Counted from the stretch's first letter, positions 19,598-30,162 are shown. The stretch is 64,000 nucleotides of DNA from Nakaseomyces glabratus (GCF_010111755.1 NC_088954.1:372001-436000), one strand, 5' to 3'. Notes: generated by a model from the letters alone, not told the origin. Numbers and translations are program-made.

Positions 19598-20101
19598 TCA
19601 ATTCTCATTTATTATGGCATTTATACTATTTTTGCAATTCAGGAGTTTCACAATTATGGGTAGTGTACCTTTAAAATTAGATTGAGCATTCCTTAGTGTC
19701 TGCGGCGTTGAGAGGCCGCCACCAAACATAAGTATCGGATCATAATCTCTAGTTCTATTAGTCTCTTCAGTAATTTCGGCATCTGCAATCTTTTTGGTTT
19801 GTTTTCGATTCCTTAATTGCTCTGCTTCTTTATCTTTAACCTTTTCTGCAGGTACATTGACAGGCTTGGGCTTGGCTACTATATCAACCTTGCCAGATAC
19901 CATGACCTCAGCCATTACCTGGCCCACGTAGCCATCATCCCAATAATCTTTGCCGTATTTACCCCTGAGGGCATCCTTGTTATGGTAGTTAGCTCGACTT
20001 ATGTTATTAAACCCATCGTGCATTGATTTACTCAATTGCTCTAGCAACGCATCATAATCCGCTAGCAATTGCAGCAGCTGTATCATGTCATGATCCTTCA
20101 T
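19598..20101 (-). CDS. VMA22: V-ATPase assembly factor Vma22
   Basis: 167-residue ER-membrane-associated assembly factor for the vacuolar H+-ATPase; with Vma12 and Vma21 it helps build the V0 sector in the ER. S. cerevisiae Vma22 is 181 residues. Recognised from the N-terminal LLADYDALLEQLSKSMHDG (similar to CCDC115, the human homologue) and from the C-terminal block DPILMFGGGLSTPQTLRNAQ, which is the signature of the family. No membrane segment, as expected for a peripheral protein. Its place between GIC1 and FYV4 repeats S. cerevisiae YHR059W-YHR061C. Confidence 0.92.
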   Translation of the reverse strand: MKDHDMIQLLQLLADYDALLEQLSKSMHDGFNNISRANYHNKDALRGKYGKDYWDDGYVGQVMAEVMVSGKVDIVAKPKPVNVPAEKVKDKEAEQLRNRKQTKKIADAEITEETNRTRDYDPILMFGGGLSTPQTLRNAQSNFKGTLPIIVKLLNCKNSINAIINEN

Positions 20102-20418
20102 TACTTGTAATGCTTTTAATTTATATCAGAGTTTATCATCTGAGTATAATAGCTCCCAGCTTGCACTTACCAGTGCCAAACAATAGCCTCTCTATAGACA
20201 AGCTTTTTCTATTTAGAAGTGGGAAAATATCGAATCCACTATACTAGGGTACACGATTTGAAGGTATGTATAAGATTTCTTTAAACAAGTAACTCTCGAA
20301 ATTGAACATATTTACTTGATATTTCTGATCTGTACTGAATATTATATGGTAGTTGCCTGTATGATACTATCTAGCTATATATTTACATGACATAATAAGT
20401 ATCCACTAATTGGCGACA
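20102..20418. other. Gap VMA22 / FYV4
   Basis: 317 bp holding the VMA22 promoter and the FYV4 3' region. AT-rich; nothing else seen. Confidence 0.6.
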
Positions 20419-20796
20419 CTACTTGTTCCGTTGTTCAGCTCTCCATTTGGCAACAGTTGCCTTCCTATTCCTTTCACCACCAAAGAAGGACTTCTTACCT
20501 TTCTTCATCTCCTTCACAGGCTCACCGTTCCTGAACTTCTGAGCCTGGTGTAGTATATACCTCCTCTGCTGGACCGACACACCTTTTGACTTCAAAGTCT
20601 TGGAGTCCCACTCAAACAAGTTCTCCCACTTGTTCTCAAATGTCTCAGTCAGTTCTGAACAATCTCTGCCTATAGTCTTGAGAAACGCCTCTACGTCAGG
20701 TATACTTTGTGATGGTGCTGGCACTTTAAGTGTACGCCTTGCACTCATCTGCACCACCCGTGGAACGGCTCTCACACACCCAAATATACTCAACAT
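20419..20796 (-). CDS. FYV4: Mitochondrial small ribosomal subunit protein Fyv4 (mS41)
   Basis: 125-residue protein of the mitochondrial small ribosomal subunit; S. cerevisiae Fyv4 is 130. The N terminus ([20 protein letters not shown]) is basic and acid-free, a presequence. The core [19 protein letters not shown] and [20 protein letters not shown] form the SAM-like mS41 domain. A very basic C-terminal tail would contact rRNA. Divergent from MED6 with 249 bp between the starts, as in S. cerevisiae. Confidence 0.93.
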   Translation of the reverse strand: MLSIFGCVRAVPRVVQMSARRTLKVPAPSQSIPDVEAFLKTIGRDCSELTETFENKWENLFEWDSKTLKSKGVSVQQRRYILHQAQKFRNGEPVKEMKKGKKSFFGGERNRKATVAKWRAEQRNK

Positions 20797-21045
20797 CGTT
20801 GACTTATTGTGCTAACTTGTGCCTTAGCTTAGCAACTAGTCATACAATGGATTGCCTTTATGTTAATCCTTCAATTGTAGTAATTTTTCAGTTTTAGAAG
20901 TGGATTCGGGTCTGTTGGCCTCTGAACGTTAAAAGACGAGAAAAGTCAGGAATAATAGTATTGAAAGCCATTGGCAATGTCGGGGCAGTCGACAACTTAC
21001 TAGTGTCAGTTCTATATTGCGTTAATAACAAATAAGCTTGCAATC

Positions 21046-21954
21046 ATGGATACCCCACTGGATGAGCTGCAATGGAAGTCGCCCGAGTGGATTCAGGCGT
21101 TTGGGCTGAGGACGGACAATGTGCTGGACTATTTTGCAGAGTCGCCTTTCTTTGACAAGACTGCAAATAACCATGTGATTAAGATGCAGAGGCAGTTCTC
21201 GCAACTACCCAACAATGGTGCTGCCGCTGGCTCCATGAACCCCGAGACTATGCGAGATGCGCACAGTGAGGACATGGGCCAGGAGCAAGAATTCTCGTAT
21301 GTGGACCCCATAAGGAGGGCCATATTAGAGAAGTATGTGGTACATGCTTTTCTGGAGAGGGAGCTGATGAAAGTTCGTGGCATAGAGTATGTGCTGGCCA
21401 ATGTACGAGAGCCTGATTTTTGGGTAATAAAGAAGCAGAGGAGGACATCCCCGACAGCGATAGAGCCCTTGCAAACATACTACATAGTAGGTGCGAACGT
21501 CTACCAATCCCCAACGGTGTTCAAGATAGTACAAAGTCGTCTGTTAGCTTGTAGTTCCCATCTATCTGCTACTCTAGCAGAGCTGAATAACTTGGTTGAG
21601 TTTAAGCCTTCTCAAGGTGTACAGTATAAGAATATATTGGACATGCCAGTGACCACGAGGAAGACAGGCAATACCGCGAACGTCGGAAGTGTCCCTGGAA
21701 CAATAAGTGCAAGTCTAAATATGCCAATGGTCAACACAGGAAGATTAAACAGTGCTGGCGCGGCTACTATCGGAACATCCGGAGTTCCAAACAGTGCAGG
21801 CATGACAGGAGCTAACACTATGGCTACAGGACAAACCGGTGCTACTTCCAGATTTGAGAATGGCTCGTCAAGATCATCAACAGATGCAATTTCCACAGAC
21901 ACACTCGATAAATTACTAATAACCAGTATGAAATCAACACCAGAGTACATATGA
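21046..21954 (+). CDS. MED6: Mediator head subunit Med6
   Basis: 302-residue subunit of the Mediator head module, the co-activator that links transcription factors with RNA polymerase II; S. cerevisiae Med6 is 295. The conserved N-terminal domain (residues ~1-190) starts DELQWKSPEWIQAFGLRTDN, with the family features NVLDYFAESPFFD and LQTYYIVGANVYQSPTVF. The C-terminal third is low-complexity (Gly, Thr, Asn, Ala rich) and ends in a Ser/Thr-rich tail. RSC30 follows on the same strand after 464 bp; S. cerevisiae CPR2, which sits between them there, is missing. Confidence 0.96.
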   Translation: MDTPLDELQWKSPEWIQAFGLRTDNVLDYFAESPFFDKTANNHVIKMQRQFSQLPNNGAAAGSMNPETMRDAHSEDMGQEQEFSYVDPIRRAILEKYVVHAFLERELMKVRGIEYVLANVREPDFWVIKKQRRTSPTAIEPLQTYYIVGANVYQSPTVFKIVQSRLLACSSHLSATLAELNNLVEFKPSQGVQYKNILDMPVTTRKTGNTANVGSVPGTISASLNMPMVNTGRLNSAGAATIGTSGVPNSAGMTGANTMATGQTGATSRFENGSSRSSTDAISTDTLDKLLITSMKSTPEYI

Positions 21955-22418
21955 AAAGAATTGAAGAAAAGATACAACCTTAAAACCTACTATCCAAGCG
22001 TATGTACTGTGAGGTTTGGATAAAGTATAAATATTACAAAAACCTCTGTAACATCTATAAGACCGTAAGTAACATCACATATAACGTAAACTAAACGTGA
22101 TGGAAGAAACAAAGAAATGAAATAAAACATCGAAATGCTTACAATAACGATATAAATGGATGACAAGAATAGCAAATACGAACGGTTGTTGGACAAGCAG
22201 TGGCTTCTGTGCCTATATCAATAGTAACAGGGTAGTACAAATACACTCTTCGAGGTTCAAATACGACTTTTTCCCCGAAACTGATCGCGTTTCTCGGTGC
22301 CATTTTAACGTCCTATTCGCTTTTTTTTATTGGCAATTGCACAAAAATTATAATAAATTCTGTGCATTCGAGCTGATTGAGTCCCGTCTATTGCTTATTT
22401 GATCCGGTATAATACGCA
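21955..22418. other. Gap MED6 / RSC30
   Basis: 464 bp with the MED6 3' region and RSC30 promoter. In S. cerevisiae this position holds CPR2; no cyclophilin remnant was recognised. A T8 tract at about 22321 precedes the RSC30 start by about 90 bp. Confidence 0.55.
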
Positions 22419-24923
22419 ATGTACCAGGCTGTGCTGACCAAGAAGGTAAAAAAGCCACCTGCCTGCCAGCAATGTAGGAGAAGAAAGATTGGCTGTGATC
22501 GTGGGAAACCTATATGTGGTAACTGCCTAAAGCAAGGAAAGACAGATTGTTTTTATCCCAAGGTCCCTGGTGGAGCTAGTGCTGACTATACGAGCCTGAA
22601 TGGGCAAGTAGGGCAGTTGCCGACTGATTTCACTAAGGCGAAATTTACTGTCGACAAGTCAAGTAAATCGAAGCAATCGGGTTATAAAAATTCCATTTTA
22701 CCTGGAGAAAATGGTTCTCATAGGCGGCTGGAGTTGGAGTTATCTACTGTGGAGAAACTCAGGGAGTATCAGACTGCTTTGCAATTATTCAATGCACATA
22801 ATCCAGATTCGTTAGCGACATCTAGTTCCTATGATAATTATAAACTGGGAGCGTTCAGATCTTCAAATTATTTGAACTGGCATGAAGATTCTGCTGAATA
22901 CGATATAATGACTACCACAATGACCCAAGAGGAAGTAATTGATAAAGAAATGGAATATTTGAAGGACAGACTTGCGGAATTGAAAAGCTATGCTTTAGAC
23001 AGGCGATTAATTTCCACAAAAGACTCCGAATTAAATTCATCAAACTCCAAGAAACGGTCATTTGAAGAAGTAACTCAAGATGATAATATTTATGATGATG
23101 AAGATGGAGAATTTCTTTTGCGTCCCATATTTGATTACCAACTTCCACAGGCATCTGATACTCTTATAGTGAAGGAGGTATTCAATGCTTTGTATTCACC
23201 CTCCTTTTTGATGACACTTGATAATGTATTATTGCAATTTTTTGGTAATACTTTGGGTTCATTCAATGAAGAACAGATGGCTGAGTTTAAAAAGCTGAAG
23301 GTCGAAAAGAAGGCTGGATTGGATGTGGAAGCAGTATCACAATCATCACTTATAATACCATCATCTAATACTTTGAGAAATATTGGTGATTTTTACTTTG
23401 ATGTGGCTATTCCTTCAAAGTATTTTGACCTACTCAATAAAAATGAATATGATACACTGATACCAAGCAGTCATAAGAGTGATAGTGCAATCTCTATCAA
23501 TGGGCTTTCAATCGATGATATAGCAGCAGTAGGTATTCTGTCTATTATTGCGTTAATAGTATTTGAAGCCCTGCTATCGATGAATGACTTAAGTAGAAGT
23601 CAAAAATCATTGTTCGAACTACTCAAGCAGAATTACGAATCCTTGATTGCTAATCTATTCTTAGTTAAAAATGAATTAAATTTCAAGAACCATTCATTAC
23701 AATCAATGCGGGTGTTGAAATTCTACATTTTTATGAAATTCTTTGATTCTATTTCAGTTTCTAGGAGTATCGTAAATGCTAACGATAATGATGAAGATAT
23801 CTATCTTGCTCGGGCTCTTAGAATCAATAATTGCTCCAATTCATCCGAGAATGAAGAAAAAATACATATATGGAATATTTTATTGCGGTTATACCAGGAT
23901 AGAAAGCTTAATAAAGGTACCATTCCAATATACTCACAAGATATTAACGATAATTCAACAAATGTTACTGATTCTCTTTTACTGAAGAACTTGCCATTCT
24001 ATGATGCTGCTAGTAGTCTCGTAGACTATTTAATGATCAGAGATGCTAGGTTATCTTCGCTGGAGCTTGCTGAGAGAGTTAATAATGTCGAGAAAACAAT
24101 AGCATCGAATAAGCTGGAATGTATAAACACTCCTTATTTTCTATTAAATGATTACAACTGTTGGCTGCTAGGTAAAACCAGTGTATTAAGCGTACAATAT
24201 TTCCAGTTGTTAGGTATAGAAGCAGAGAGATTGTTATCGCCAGCACAGCATTTCAGTCAAATGCAATCAATAATCGAGCATGTGAAAGATGCATTGCTCC
24301 ACTCTTTGTTTTACAATACTAGCGGCATTTCTGAAAACTTTATGTATCTCACTTTAAGCAAAGCACTGACCAGCGTAGAGTCTGCATGTTTAATTACGTT
24401 TGGAATATTACAAAGATGTAGATTGCAGCTCGATTCTTTTAATGACAATGAAGAGTACGGTGAGCCGGATAATCAAGAAGAGCTCAATGAAACCAAAGAG
24501 TTAGAAGAAACGAATAATCATAAGAAAGAAATTATCAGGAGAATAGTTGAAAAGCTTGAGGATGTTTTGAAGAAAGTGTACTGTTATTTGGTTGATTGGG
24601 CTACGAAATCAGAAGGCCTAAATCTAAAAGCTGCCAACTTGGCGAAAAAATTGAGGATATTCATCAAGTATTTCTTGCACACACCAAAAGAAAGCTTTAC
24701 TCCAGATATTGACTGGAAGGAGTACCTAAGTGAGCGTGTTGGTGAAATAGATATCGAAGCATACCGTAAGCTTTACTATTTGTCAGAGAATTTATCAGAG
24801 AAATTAATGAATTCTGTGGTGTATGAGGGGAAATCGAAACAACTAATACACGAATCAGGTAAATTCAACGCTCCTCTTGTGGATGAATCAATACTACACG
24901 ACTTTTTTGAAGCATTTTTCTGA
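22419..24923 (+). CDS. RSC30: Zn2Cys6 DNA-binding subunit of the RSC remodeller
   Basis: 834-residue zinc-cluster protein. Cys16, Cys19, Cys26, Cys33, Cys36 and Cys44 form the Zn2Cys6 finger (CQQCRRRKIGC...), typical of Rsc3/Rsc30, which recruit the RSC chromatin remodeller to CG-rich (CGCG) promoter sites. The rest is a helical fungal transcription-factor-like region; residues ~690-720 are acidic. S. cerevisiae Rsc3 and Rsc30 are about 885 residues and are paralogs from the genome duplication. Next to MED6 as YHR056C is, hence RSC30; but the RSC3 locus lies beside PRO1, and PRO1 is close here too, so it may be the joint ancestor position of both. Confidence 0.85.
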   Translation: MYQAVLTKKVKKPPACQQCRRRKIGCDRGKPICGNCLKQGKTDCFYPKVPGGASADYTSLNGQVGQLPTDFTKAKFTVDKSSKSKQSGYKNSILPGENGSHRRLELELSTVEKLREYQTALQLFNAHNPDSLATSSSYDNYKLGAFRSSNYLNWHEDSAEYDIMTTTMTQEEVIDKEMEYLKDRLAELKSYALDRRLISTKDSELNSSNSKKRSFEEVTQDDNIYDDEDGEFLLRPIFDYQLPQASDTLIVKEVFNALYSPSFLMTLDNVLLQFFGNTLGSFNEEQMAEFKKLKVEKKAGLDVEAVSQSSLIIPSSNTLRNIGDFYFDVAIPSKYFDLLNKNEYDTLIPSSHKSDSAISINGLSIDDIAAVGILSIIALIVFEALLSMNDLSRSQKSLFELLKQNYESLIANLFLVKNELNFKNHSLQSMRVLKFYIFMKFFDSISVSRSIVNANDNDEDIYLARALRINNCSNSSENEEKIHIWNILLRLYQDRKLNKGTIPIYSQDINDNSTNVTDSLLLKNLPFYDAASSLVDYLMIRDARLSSLELAERVNNVEKTIASNKLECINTPYFLLNDYNCWLLGKTSVLSVQYFQLLGIEAERLLSPAQHFSQMQSIIEHVKDALLHSLFYNTSGISENFMYLTLSKALTSVESACLITFGILQRCRLQLDSFNDNEEYGEPDNQEELNETKELEETNNHKKEIIRRIVEKLEDVLKKVYCYLVDWATKSEGLNLKAANLAKKLRIFIKYFLHTPKESFTPDIDWKEYLSERVGEIDIEAYRKLYYLSENLSEKLMNSVVYEGKSKQLIHESGKFNAPLVDESILHDFFEAFF

Positions 24924-25353
24924 TAGTATCTCTCATTAATAGAATATTCTTTTCAATTCTGGTGTTATGGACTATAGTTCATCTAGGACTAACCCTTTTT
25001 TATAGAGTTTTTTTACATCTTTGTAATAGAATTGTAATACTAATAGCATGTACTTTGCACAATACCTACCTTGTATATTGCATTGCTCTCTAATTCTCGC
25101 TCTCTCCATCTCTCTCTATCTCTCTCTATCTCTTTATGCGATGAATTGTTGTCCAATCAGTTTACCTGCCCGCTTTTTCTCCGCGAGACAGCTTTTTCCA
25201 GACTGGAAAGGATATTTATACTGGGGAAAGAACCTAAAAGAAATGCCGATGATCCAACTCACAGATCATTTACAAGTACAAGGTTGATTTGGTTTAGAAC
25301 AAAGAACTAGTATCAGATAGAAAATCTCATCTTTCAATTGAGTCAGGATCTAA
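24924..25353. other. Gap RSC30 / AIM24-like with pyrimidine repeat
   Basis: 430 bp. A microsatellite of TCTC/TCTA steps (about 25087-25134, unit TCTCTCTA(T)) dominates the middle. Otherwise the promoter of the next gene; nothing else seen. Confidence 0.65.
25087..25134. repeat. TCTCTCTA pyrimidine microsatellite
   Basis: About 48 nt of almost pure pyrimidine in repeating TCTC and TCTA steps, roughly 220 bp upstream of the AIM24-like start. Confidence 0.8.
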
Positions 25354-26163
25354 ATGAGTTGTGTGAAGAGGTCTTTTTGTAACGGATTGCAAAGAGCAGT
25401 CCAAATAAGACGACTAACAGGGTTGGCTAACTCAGATCTCACACCATTTCTGGCAGAGCAGAAGCAAGGTAGTGGTAGTGGACCGTTTGTTGAAATACCG
25501 TCAATTGAGAAAGTGCCTAGATCCAATGTTTTATTCAAACTGCCCAGGAACACCAATCTACACGGTGAGCTAAACTCGGTTGCAGTGCTAGACATAGCTG
25601 AATCGCCAGACTTGGCGCAAGGTCAAGACAAGGCGAAATTGAAGGTCATTGACCAAAACTGCAAGAGCATATCAAAGATATTCTCAAACACCAATGCGAT
25701 GAATCTGCTTGTCAACACCACTGTGCCAACTACAAACATACGATTCTTCAAGATTGAGGACTACAAGAATGGCATACAAGTAAACGTCAAGTCTAATCCT
25801 AGCATTCTATGTTACACAGGTGAGATTCGAAGATCGCCAGTGCGTGAGCAAGGCAAGTTGAGATTGAGCAATATTGTGGGCCACGGATTGCTCGGGATCC
25901 GCAGCAGTGCGGGACCGATTACGCAAATTGCACTAGCTGCAGGCGAAGATGTCACAATCGGCACGAATTCTCTCATTACATTGGAAAGCACATGCCAAGT
26001 TGTGCCTGAAACTCAACTCGAACCCGCGGTCACCAGCATGAGAAATATCTATCAAAGCATTTCCGTTGCTATTAAAAGAAGTTACAGAAAGTACAGCAAC
26101 AGATGGACCGAGGACAAAATAACCATTCGAGGACCAGGAAACTTGCTCATCCAACTGAAATAG
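25354..26163 (+). CDS. Probable mitochondrial AIM24-family protein
   Basis: A 269-residue protein. The N terminus (MSCVKRSFCNGLQRAVQIRR) is basic and acid-free, so mitochondrial import is likely. The part around GHGLLGIRSS...ITQIALAAGEDVTIG resembles the beta-sandwich repeats of the AIM24 family (inner-membrane protein linked to MICOS stability in S. cerevisiae, YJR080C), and the C terminus ITIRGPGNLLIQL resembles the family end block. It is clearly shorter than S. cerevisiae Aim24 (394) and the match is from memory of the family pattern only. It does not occupy an expected S. cerevisiae position. Could be another mitochondrial protein. Confidence 0.5.
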   Translation: MSCVKRSFCNGLQRAVQIRRLTGLANSDLTPFLAEQKQGSGSGPFVEIPSIEKVPRSNVLFKLPRNTNLHGELNSVAVLDIAESPDLAQGQDKAKLKVIDQNCKSISKIFSNTNAMNLLVNTTVPTTNIRFFKIEDYKNGIQVNVKSNPSILCYTGEIRRSPVREQGKLRLSNIVGHGLLGIRSSAGPITQIALAAGEDVTIGTNSLITLESTCQVVPETQLEPAVTSMRNIYQSISVAIKRSYRKYSNRWTEDKITIRGPGNLLIQLK

Positions 26164-27238
26164 CGTGCTCTACAAGAAAGAAAAGCACATGGTTCTAAAT
26201 ACCTAAATGGGGGGTGGTGGTTACAAGTACAACATACGTAATCCAATTGACACCTTGATTATTTTACACTCGATACTTCCAGCGTATGTGCGTGAATGGC
26301 ACAATGACATAATAAATCACATTCAAAGTCACATTCCTGACGTTATAGCACCGATTGAGTCGGCACTATATCCGGTGCTATGCGTCCCACCCATACCCCA
26401 CACACTATACCCTAGGCGGATCCATCTAAACAGAAACGCCATTACACCACACCGCGATTGTGCTGGCGCATTGTTGCCTCTATGCAGGCTTCCATCCCTC
26501 CTCCCCCACATACATTTCACACTCACAGAAAGCACTGCACAGTGCCATCCCATCTCACTTCTCTTCAAAGGGGCCCTAACCCCAGACGGCTATTGTGGTA
26601 GTCTAGAACACTTGACTCCCTCAACCATGGCTACCCCCCCCCCCTCCCCCCCCACTTCCACTGAACAGCTCGCACCAATGCGGGAAGGCACTAAATCTCA
26701 AAAGCGACAAACCCAGAAAATCCCAAAAAACCCAAGAAAAAATGACGTATAATCGTTCCTCTACACCCTTTTCTCTGCAGGACGGATGGTGGGGCATTGA
26801 AACCCCCCTTCGTGTCGCTTCACAGATTCCAGAAATTGATTAACTTGTTTTTGCTAAATTAGACATGACGTCTGTACGGTCTTTTCTCTGCGTATGTCTA
26901 TTTATTACTGGTAAAGGGTTTTGCCAGCATTAGCGTTTCTCGAGTACCAAAACCCGCCAAAAGCAGCGAAGGTGTTCAGTTTTTATCGGGTGCTACGCGT
27001 TTCTCTGTGGACTCCTCCCCCCCCCCACATCATATTTCTTTGCTTCTCAAGTTATAATGGTTGATTAGTCTTATGTGGTGGGGATGTACGTTGATCGAGT
27101 GAAATGACAAATGAGAAAAGATTTTCAGTAGCATGTGTTAGTGTTGTCCTTAGGAATATATATACAGGTTGAATTTCGAATTGTATTCTTGTCAAGGACT
27201 GAAAGAAAAAAAAACCATCCTTTCGCATCAAAACACTC
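26164..27238. other. 1.07-kb gap with C-tracts before PRO1
   Basis: Promoter region of PRO1. It holds homopolymer tracts C12-T-C8 (26633-26653) and C10 (27017-27026), i.e. G-runs on the minus strand, and TATATA at about 27156-27164. A 181-codon frame (26207-26752) starts 43 bp after the previous stop; its composition follows the C-rich DNA and I do not regard it as a gene. No RNA gene recognised. Confidence 0.55.
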
Positions 27239-28696
27239 ATGTCGCAGACGATCGTTATAAAATTGGGTACGTCATCGCTGGTCGATGAAAAGACCAGGGA
27301 GCCTAAGCTGTCTATCATGACACAGGTTGTGGAAACAGTTATCCAGCTGAAGAGACAAGGCCACAAGGTGGTGATTGTCTCCAGTGGTGGTATTGCTGTG
27401 GGTCTTAATGCCATGGAGATGGACAAGAAGCCCACGGACCTCGCTGAGATCCAGGCCATCGCCGCTATAGGCCAAGGCAGACTGATCGGAAGGTGGAGTA
27501 TGTTGTTCCAGCAGTATGGCGAGAAGATAGCGCAGATTCTGATCACCAGAAATGATATTCTCGGGTGGACTCAGTATAAGAACGCCCAGAACACTATCTT
27601 GCAGCTGTTGGAGATGGGTGTCGTCCCCATAGTTAATGAGAACGACACTTTGTCCATCAGCGAGATCAAGTTCGGTGACAACGACACGCTGTCTGCTATC
27701 ACTGCGGCTCTGGTCTCTGCTGATCACTTGTTCTTGCTAACAGACGTTGACTGTCTGTACACTGAGAACCCAAGAACAAACCCCGACGCTAAGCCCATAG
27801 TCATCGTCCCAAACATGGACCAAGGTGTGCCCGGTGTGGATACGTCGAACGCAGACGCTGGATCAAGCGTCGGTACCGGTGGTATGAGAACGAAACTGAT
27901 CGCTGCGGACCTGGCGACAAACGCGGGTGTTAACACTATCATCATGAAGAGTGACGCACCATCCAACGTGAAACACATCGTGGACTACCTGGTTAAATAC
28001 CCAAAGAAAGTCCTATACGACGATAACAAGAGCAGTAGGGAGCAATCCTCAGAACCATTGAGCCTGGATCAGCTCAAAAACCACCCCTATGGCAAGGGAG
28101 GAGTCATCTCCCCACCGAAGAGTGAAGAGGATCTCCTAAGTCTACAGGATGCTGAATTGAAAGAAATCAAGGAGAGAAATGTTCCCCTTCATACGGTATT
28201 CTTGGCTAAGGATATAGATCACCACTTAAAGAACAGAGAGTTCTGGATATTACATGGTCTGGTTACCAAAGGTGTGCTTATCATTGATGAAGATGCCTAC
28301 AATACGCTGACGAATGAGTCCGGTGATGAGGAGCATGTGTCTGAGGCATATGTTTCCGAAGTCGAGGACGATGAGATGTCTGAAGTTGATCAAGATCATG
28401 GTCTGTTGCCAAAGGATGTTATTGAAGTCAAGGGATCATTCCATGAACTTGAGTGTGTTGACATCAAGGTCGGAAAAAGATTGCCCAACGGTAAACTGGA
28501 CCCTGATGCTCCATTGGAATACGTCGGAAGAGCCAGATGTAATTTTACAAGTGTTGAACTAAATAGAATTAAGGGGCTGCCAGTAGACAGAGTTCAAGAC
28601 GTTTTGGGTTATGATGTAAGCGAATATGTTGCGCACAAGGATAACCTGGCATTCCCACCATCGGCTAGTAGTGTCAGTTTACAGTTGAAGACCTAA
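27239..28696 (+). CDS. PRO1: Glutamate 5-kinase (gamma-glutamyl kinase)
   Basis: 485-residue enzyme for the first, feedback-controlled step of proline synthesis: glutamate to gamma-glutamyl phosphate. Kinase domain: [12 protein letters not shown] at the N terminus, [10 protein letters not shown] (~44-53), [11 protein letters not shown] (~130) and the ATP-site block [14 protein letters not shown] (~213-226). A C-terminal PUA-like domain follows (~300-485). It is longer than S. cerevisiae Pro1 (428) because of an acidic insertion (Glu/Asp/Ser rich, ~355-390). S. cerevisiae has PRO1 near RSC3 and a paralog YHR033W next to PIH1; the present gene has RSC30 on one side and PIH1 on the other, so it stands for the ancestral locus. 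Convergent with PIH1, 122 bp apart. Confidence 0.94.
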   Translation: MSQTIVIKLGTSSLVDEKTREPKLSIMTQVVETVIQLKRQGHKVVIVSSGGIAVGLNAMEMDKKPTDLAEIQAIAAIGQGRLIGRWSMLFQQYGEKIAQILITRNDILGWTQYKNAQNTILQLLEMGVVPIVNENDTLSISEIKFGDNDTLSAITAALVSADHLFLLTDVDCLYTENPRTNPDAKPIVIVPNMDQGVPGVDTSNADAGSSVGTGGMRTKLIAADLATNAGVNTIIMKSDAPSNVKHIVDYLVKYPKKVLYDDNKSSREQSSEPLSLDQLKNHPYGKGGVISPPKSEEDLLSLQDAELKEIKERNVPLHTVFLAKDIDHHLKNREFWILHGLVTKGVLIIDEDAYNTLTNESGDEEHVSEAYVSEVEDDEMSEVDQDHGLLPKDVIEVKGSFHELECVDIKVGKRLPNGKLDPDAPLEYVGRARCNFTSVELNRIKGLPVDRVQDVLGYDVSEYVAHKDNLAFPPSASSVSLQLKT

Positions 28697-28818
28697 TCGT
28701 ACTTTGTATATTCTCTAATGTATAGACAAAAATTATATACAGATGCAAATTTATTATGACTACCCAGTATTAAATTAAATGAAAGCTCAATGGCTGAGAA
28801 TTCCTATGTTAGGTACCT

Positions 28819-29853
28819 CTACAAGAAGATAGTTAAGGTTCCGGTTTTATTGACATAAAAGATTTCAGAGCTATTCATGATGTCCTTGCCTTCAAATATA
28901 TTGGGGAGAGGTATTTTAAAATCTTTCTGATCGTATAAGTCCGTATTCAGGTTTCGCAGAACAATATCGTTGTTGGTAGGGTCATAGAATATATTCAGAT
29001 CGCTTTTACCAGTAATTGAGTCTATTTGGATATCAAGTCTTAACTTATACTTGTGATTTTCTATTTTTTTCATTACTACATTATATTCAATATTCTTCTG
29101 CACCTTTTTAGCAGCATTCTTAGGTTTTTCTTTTAGAGTTAAATCATCAATTTCCTGGATCAAGCTTCTGCCCTTGGTTTCATTAGCCTTTGGAAATAAA
29201 GGAGGTAATCCATGGGCTGTGATATCACTATCATTACTCAAGGAGAGGTCTTCTTCTTGAGATAGTAAGTCTCTCCTGATCTGCAGTAAGCTCGATGGAT
29301 CGTTGCCTTTATCATTTTGAGTTGCTTCCTTTATATCGCTTCCATCGAGTTCATTGGAGAAGATCTCCAAGTCGGGAATGGAATCACCTTTCTTTCTCAT
29401 CTTTGGGAATGAGATTTTATCTCTTGAGATCTCAATAACTTCACGTAGCTCTGCAGCTTCCAAACACCACTCTACTACAATTTCTTTCAGTTGGTAATCC
29501 TCAACAAACCACTTGACACAATCAGAAGCGACACAGCAATCTATCACATAACAAACTTGTCCCTTTTTATCCGTATCCGTTCTAATGGACGATGCCACAA
29601 TGGGTATCTCCCACTTGTTGTTAATTATCAATGGGTAAACAATGTTGGGATCAAACGGAATTTCCGGTTTGGGTGCCTGCGGATCATGGCACAGGTTAAC
29701 GAAGATCTTACTCCCAGCTTCCAACTTCAGCAGCTTCTTGGGTCTATTGTCAATGTTAACTATCTTTGATTTGATCACAAAAAGAGGCTCGGGATGTAAA
29801 ACAGTGACTTGGTTGTCGTCACCACTAGCTATTGGTCGCAACAAAAAATCCAT
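28819..29853 (-). CDS. PIH1: R2TP complex subunit Pih1
   Basis: 344-residue subunit of the R2TP (Rvb1-Rvb2-Tah1-Pih1) chaperone complex that works with Hsp90 in assembling box C/D snoRNPs and other complexes; same length as S. cerevisiae Pih1 (YHR034C). The N-terminal PIH domain (~1-170) includes LCHDPQAPKPEIPFDP and the basic pocket that reads phospho-DSDD peptides. A charged linker follows, then a CS-like C-terminal domain (~255-344) that binds Tah1. Divergent from NEL1 with a PAC box between, in keeping with a ribosome-assembly role. Confidence 0.94.
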   Translation of the reverse strand: MDFLLRPIASGDDNQVTVLHPEPLFVIKSKIVNIDNRPKKLLKLEAGSKIFVNLCHDPQAPKPEIPFDPNIVYPLIINNKWEIPIVASSIRTDTDKKGQVCYVIDCCVASDCVKWFVEDYQLKEIVVEWCLEAAELREVIEISRDKISFPKMRKKGDSIPDLEIFSNELDGSDIKEATQNDKGNDPSSLLQIRRDLLSQEEDLSLSNDSDITAHGLPPLFPKANETKGRSLIQEIDDLTLKEKPKNAAKKVQKNIEYNVVMKKIENHKYKLRLDIQIDSITGKSDLNIFYDPTNNDIVLRNLNTDLYDQKDFKIPLPNIFEGKDIMNSSEIFYVNKTGTLTIFL

Positions 29854-30162
29854 TTCTCGCCGCTACAAGTTTTCTTTCAAAGGAGTCAAGTAAATGACTA
29901 TTTTCAACAAATAATATCGCTTGACGTCCACAGTATCCTTATATCAGGTCAATCCTACATCGATCAGTCATCAATCAGCCAAATTTCGATTTATTTATTT
30001 TTTTTTCAAATTTGAGCTCAAAGCGATGAGCCTGCGATGCCCAACCCTTTAAATTTTGGAAAAATTAATTAGATTGAACAATGGTAATATAAGAGAGGAC
30101 TTATTCATTAATATAGCAAGACAGTTTTTGAGTTCCAAGCAATAAGATATAGATGATAAGCT
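29854..30162. promoter_or_regulatory. PIH1 / NEL1 divergent promoter with PAC box
   Basis: 309 bp. PAC box GCGATGAG at 30023-30030, 140 bp upstream of NEL1 and 170 bp upstream of PIH1. T8 tract at 29999-30006 and AT-rich RRPE-like AAATTTTGGAAAAATTA at 30051-30067, which is only a weak match. Confidence 0.65.

Noticed and set aside
26207..26752. 181-codon ATG frame before PRO1
   Set aside because: Its length follows the locally low stop-codon density of C-rich DNA, the composition is odd (Pro/His/Ile with a C-tract-coded Pro run), and it lies on the PRO1 promoter.
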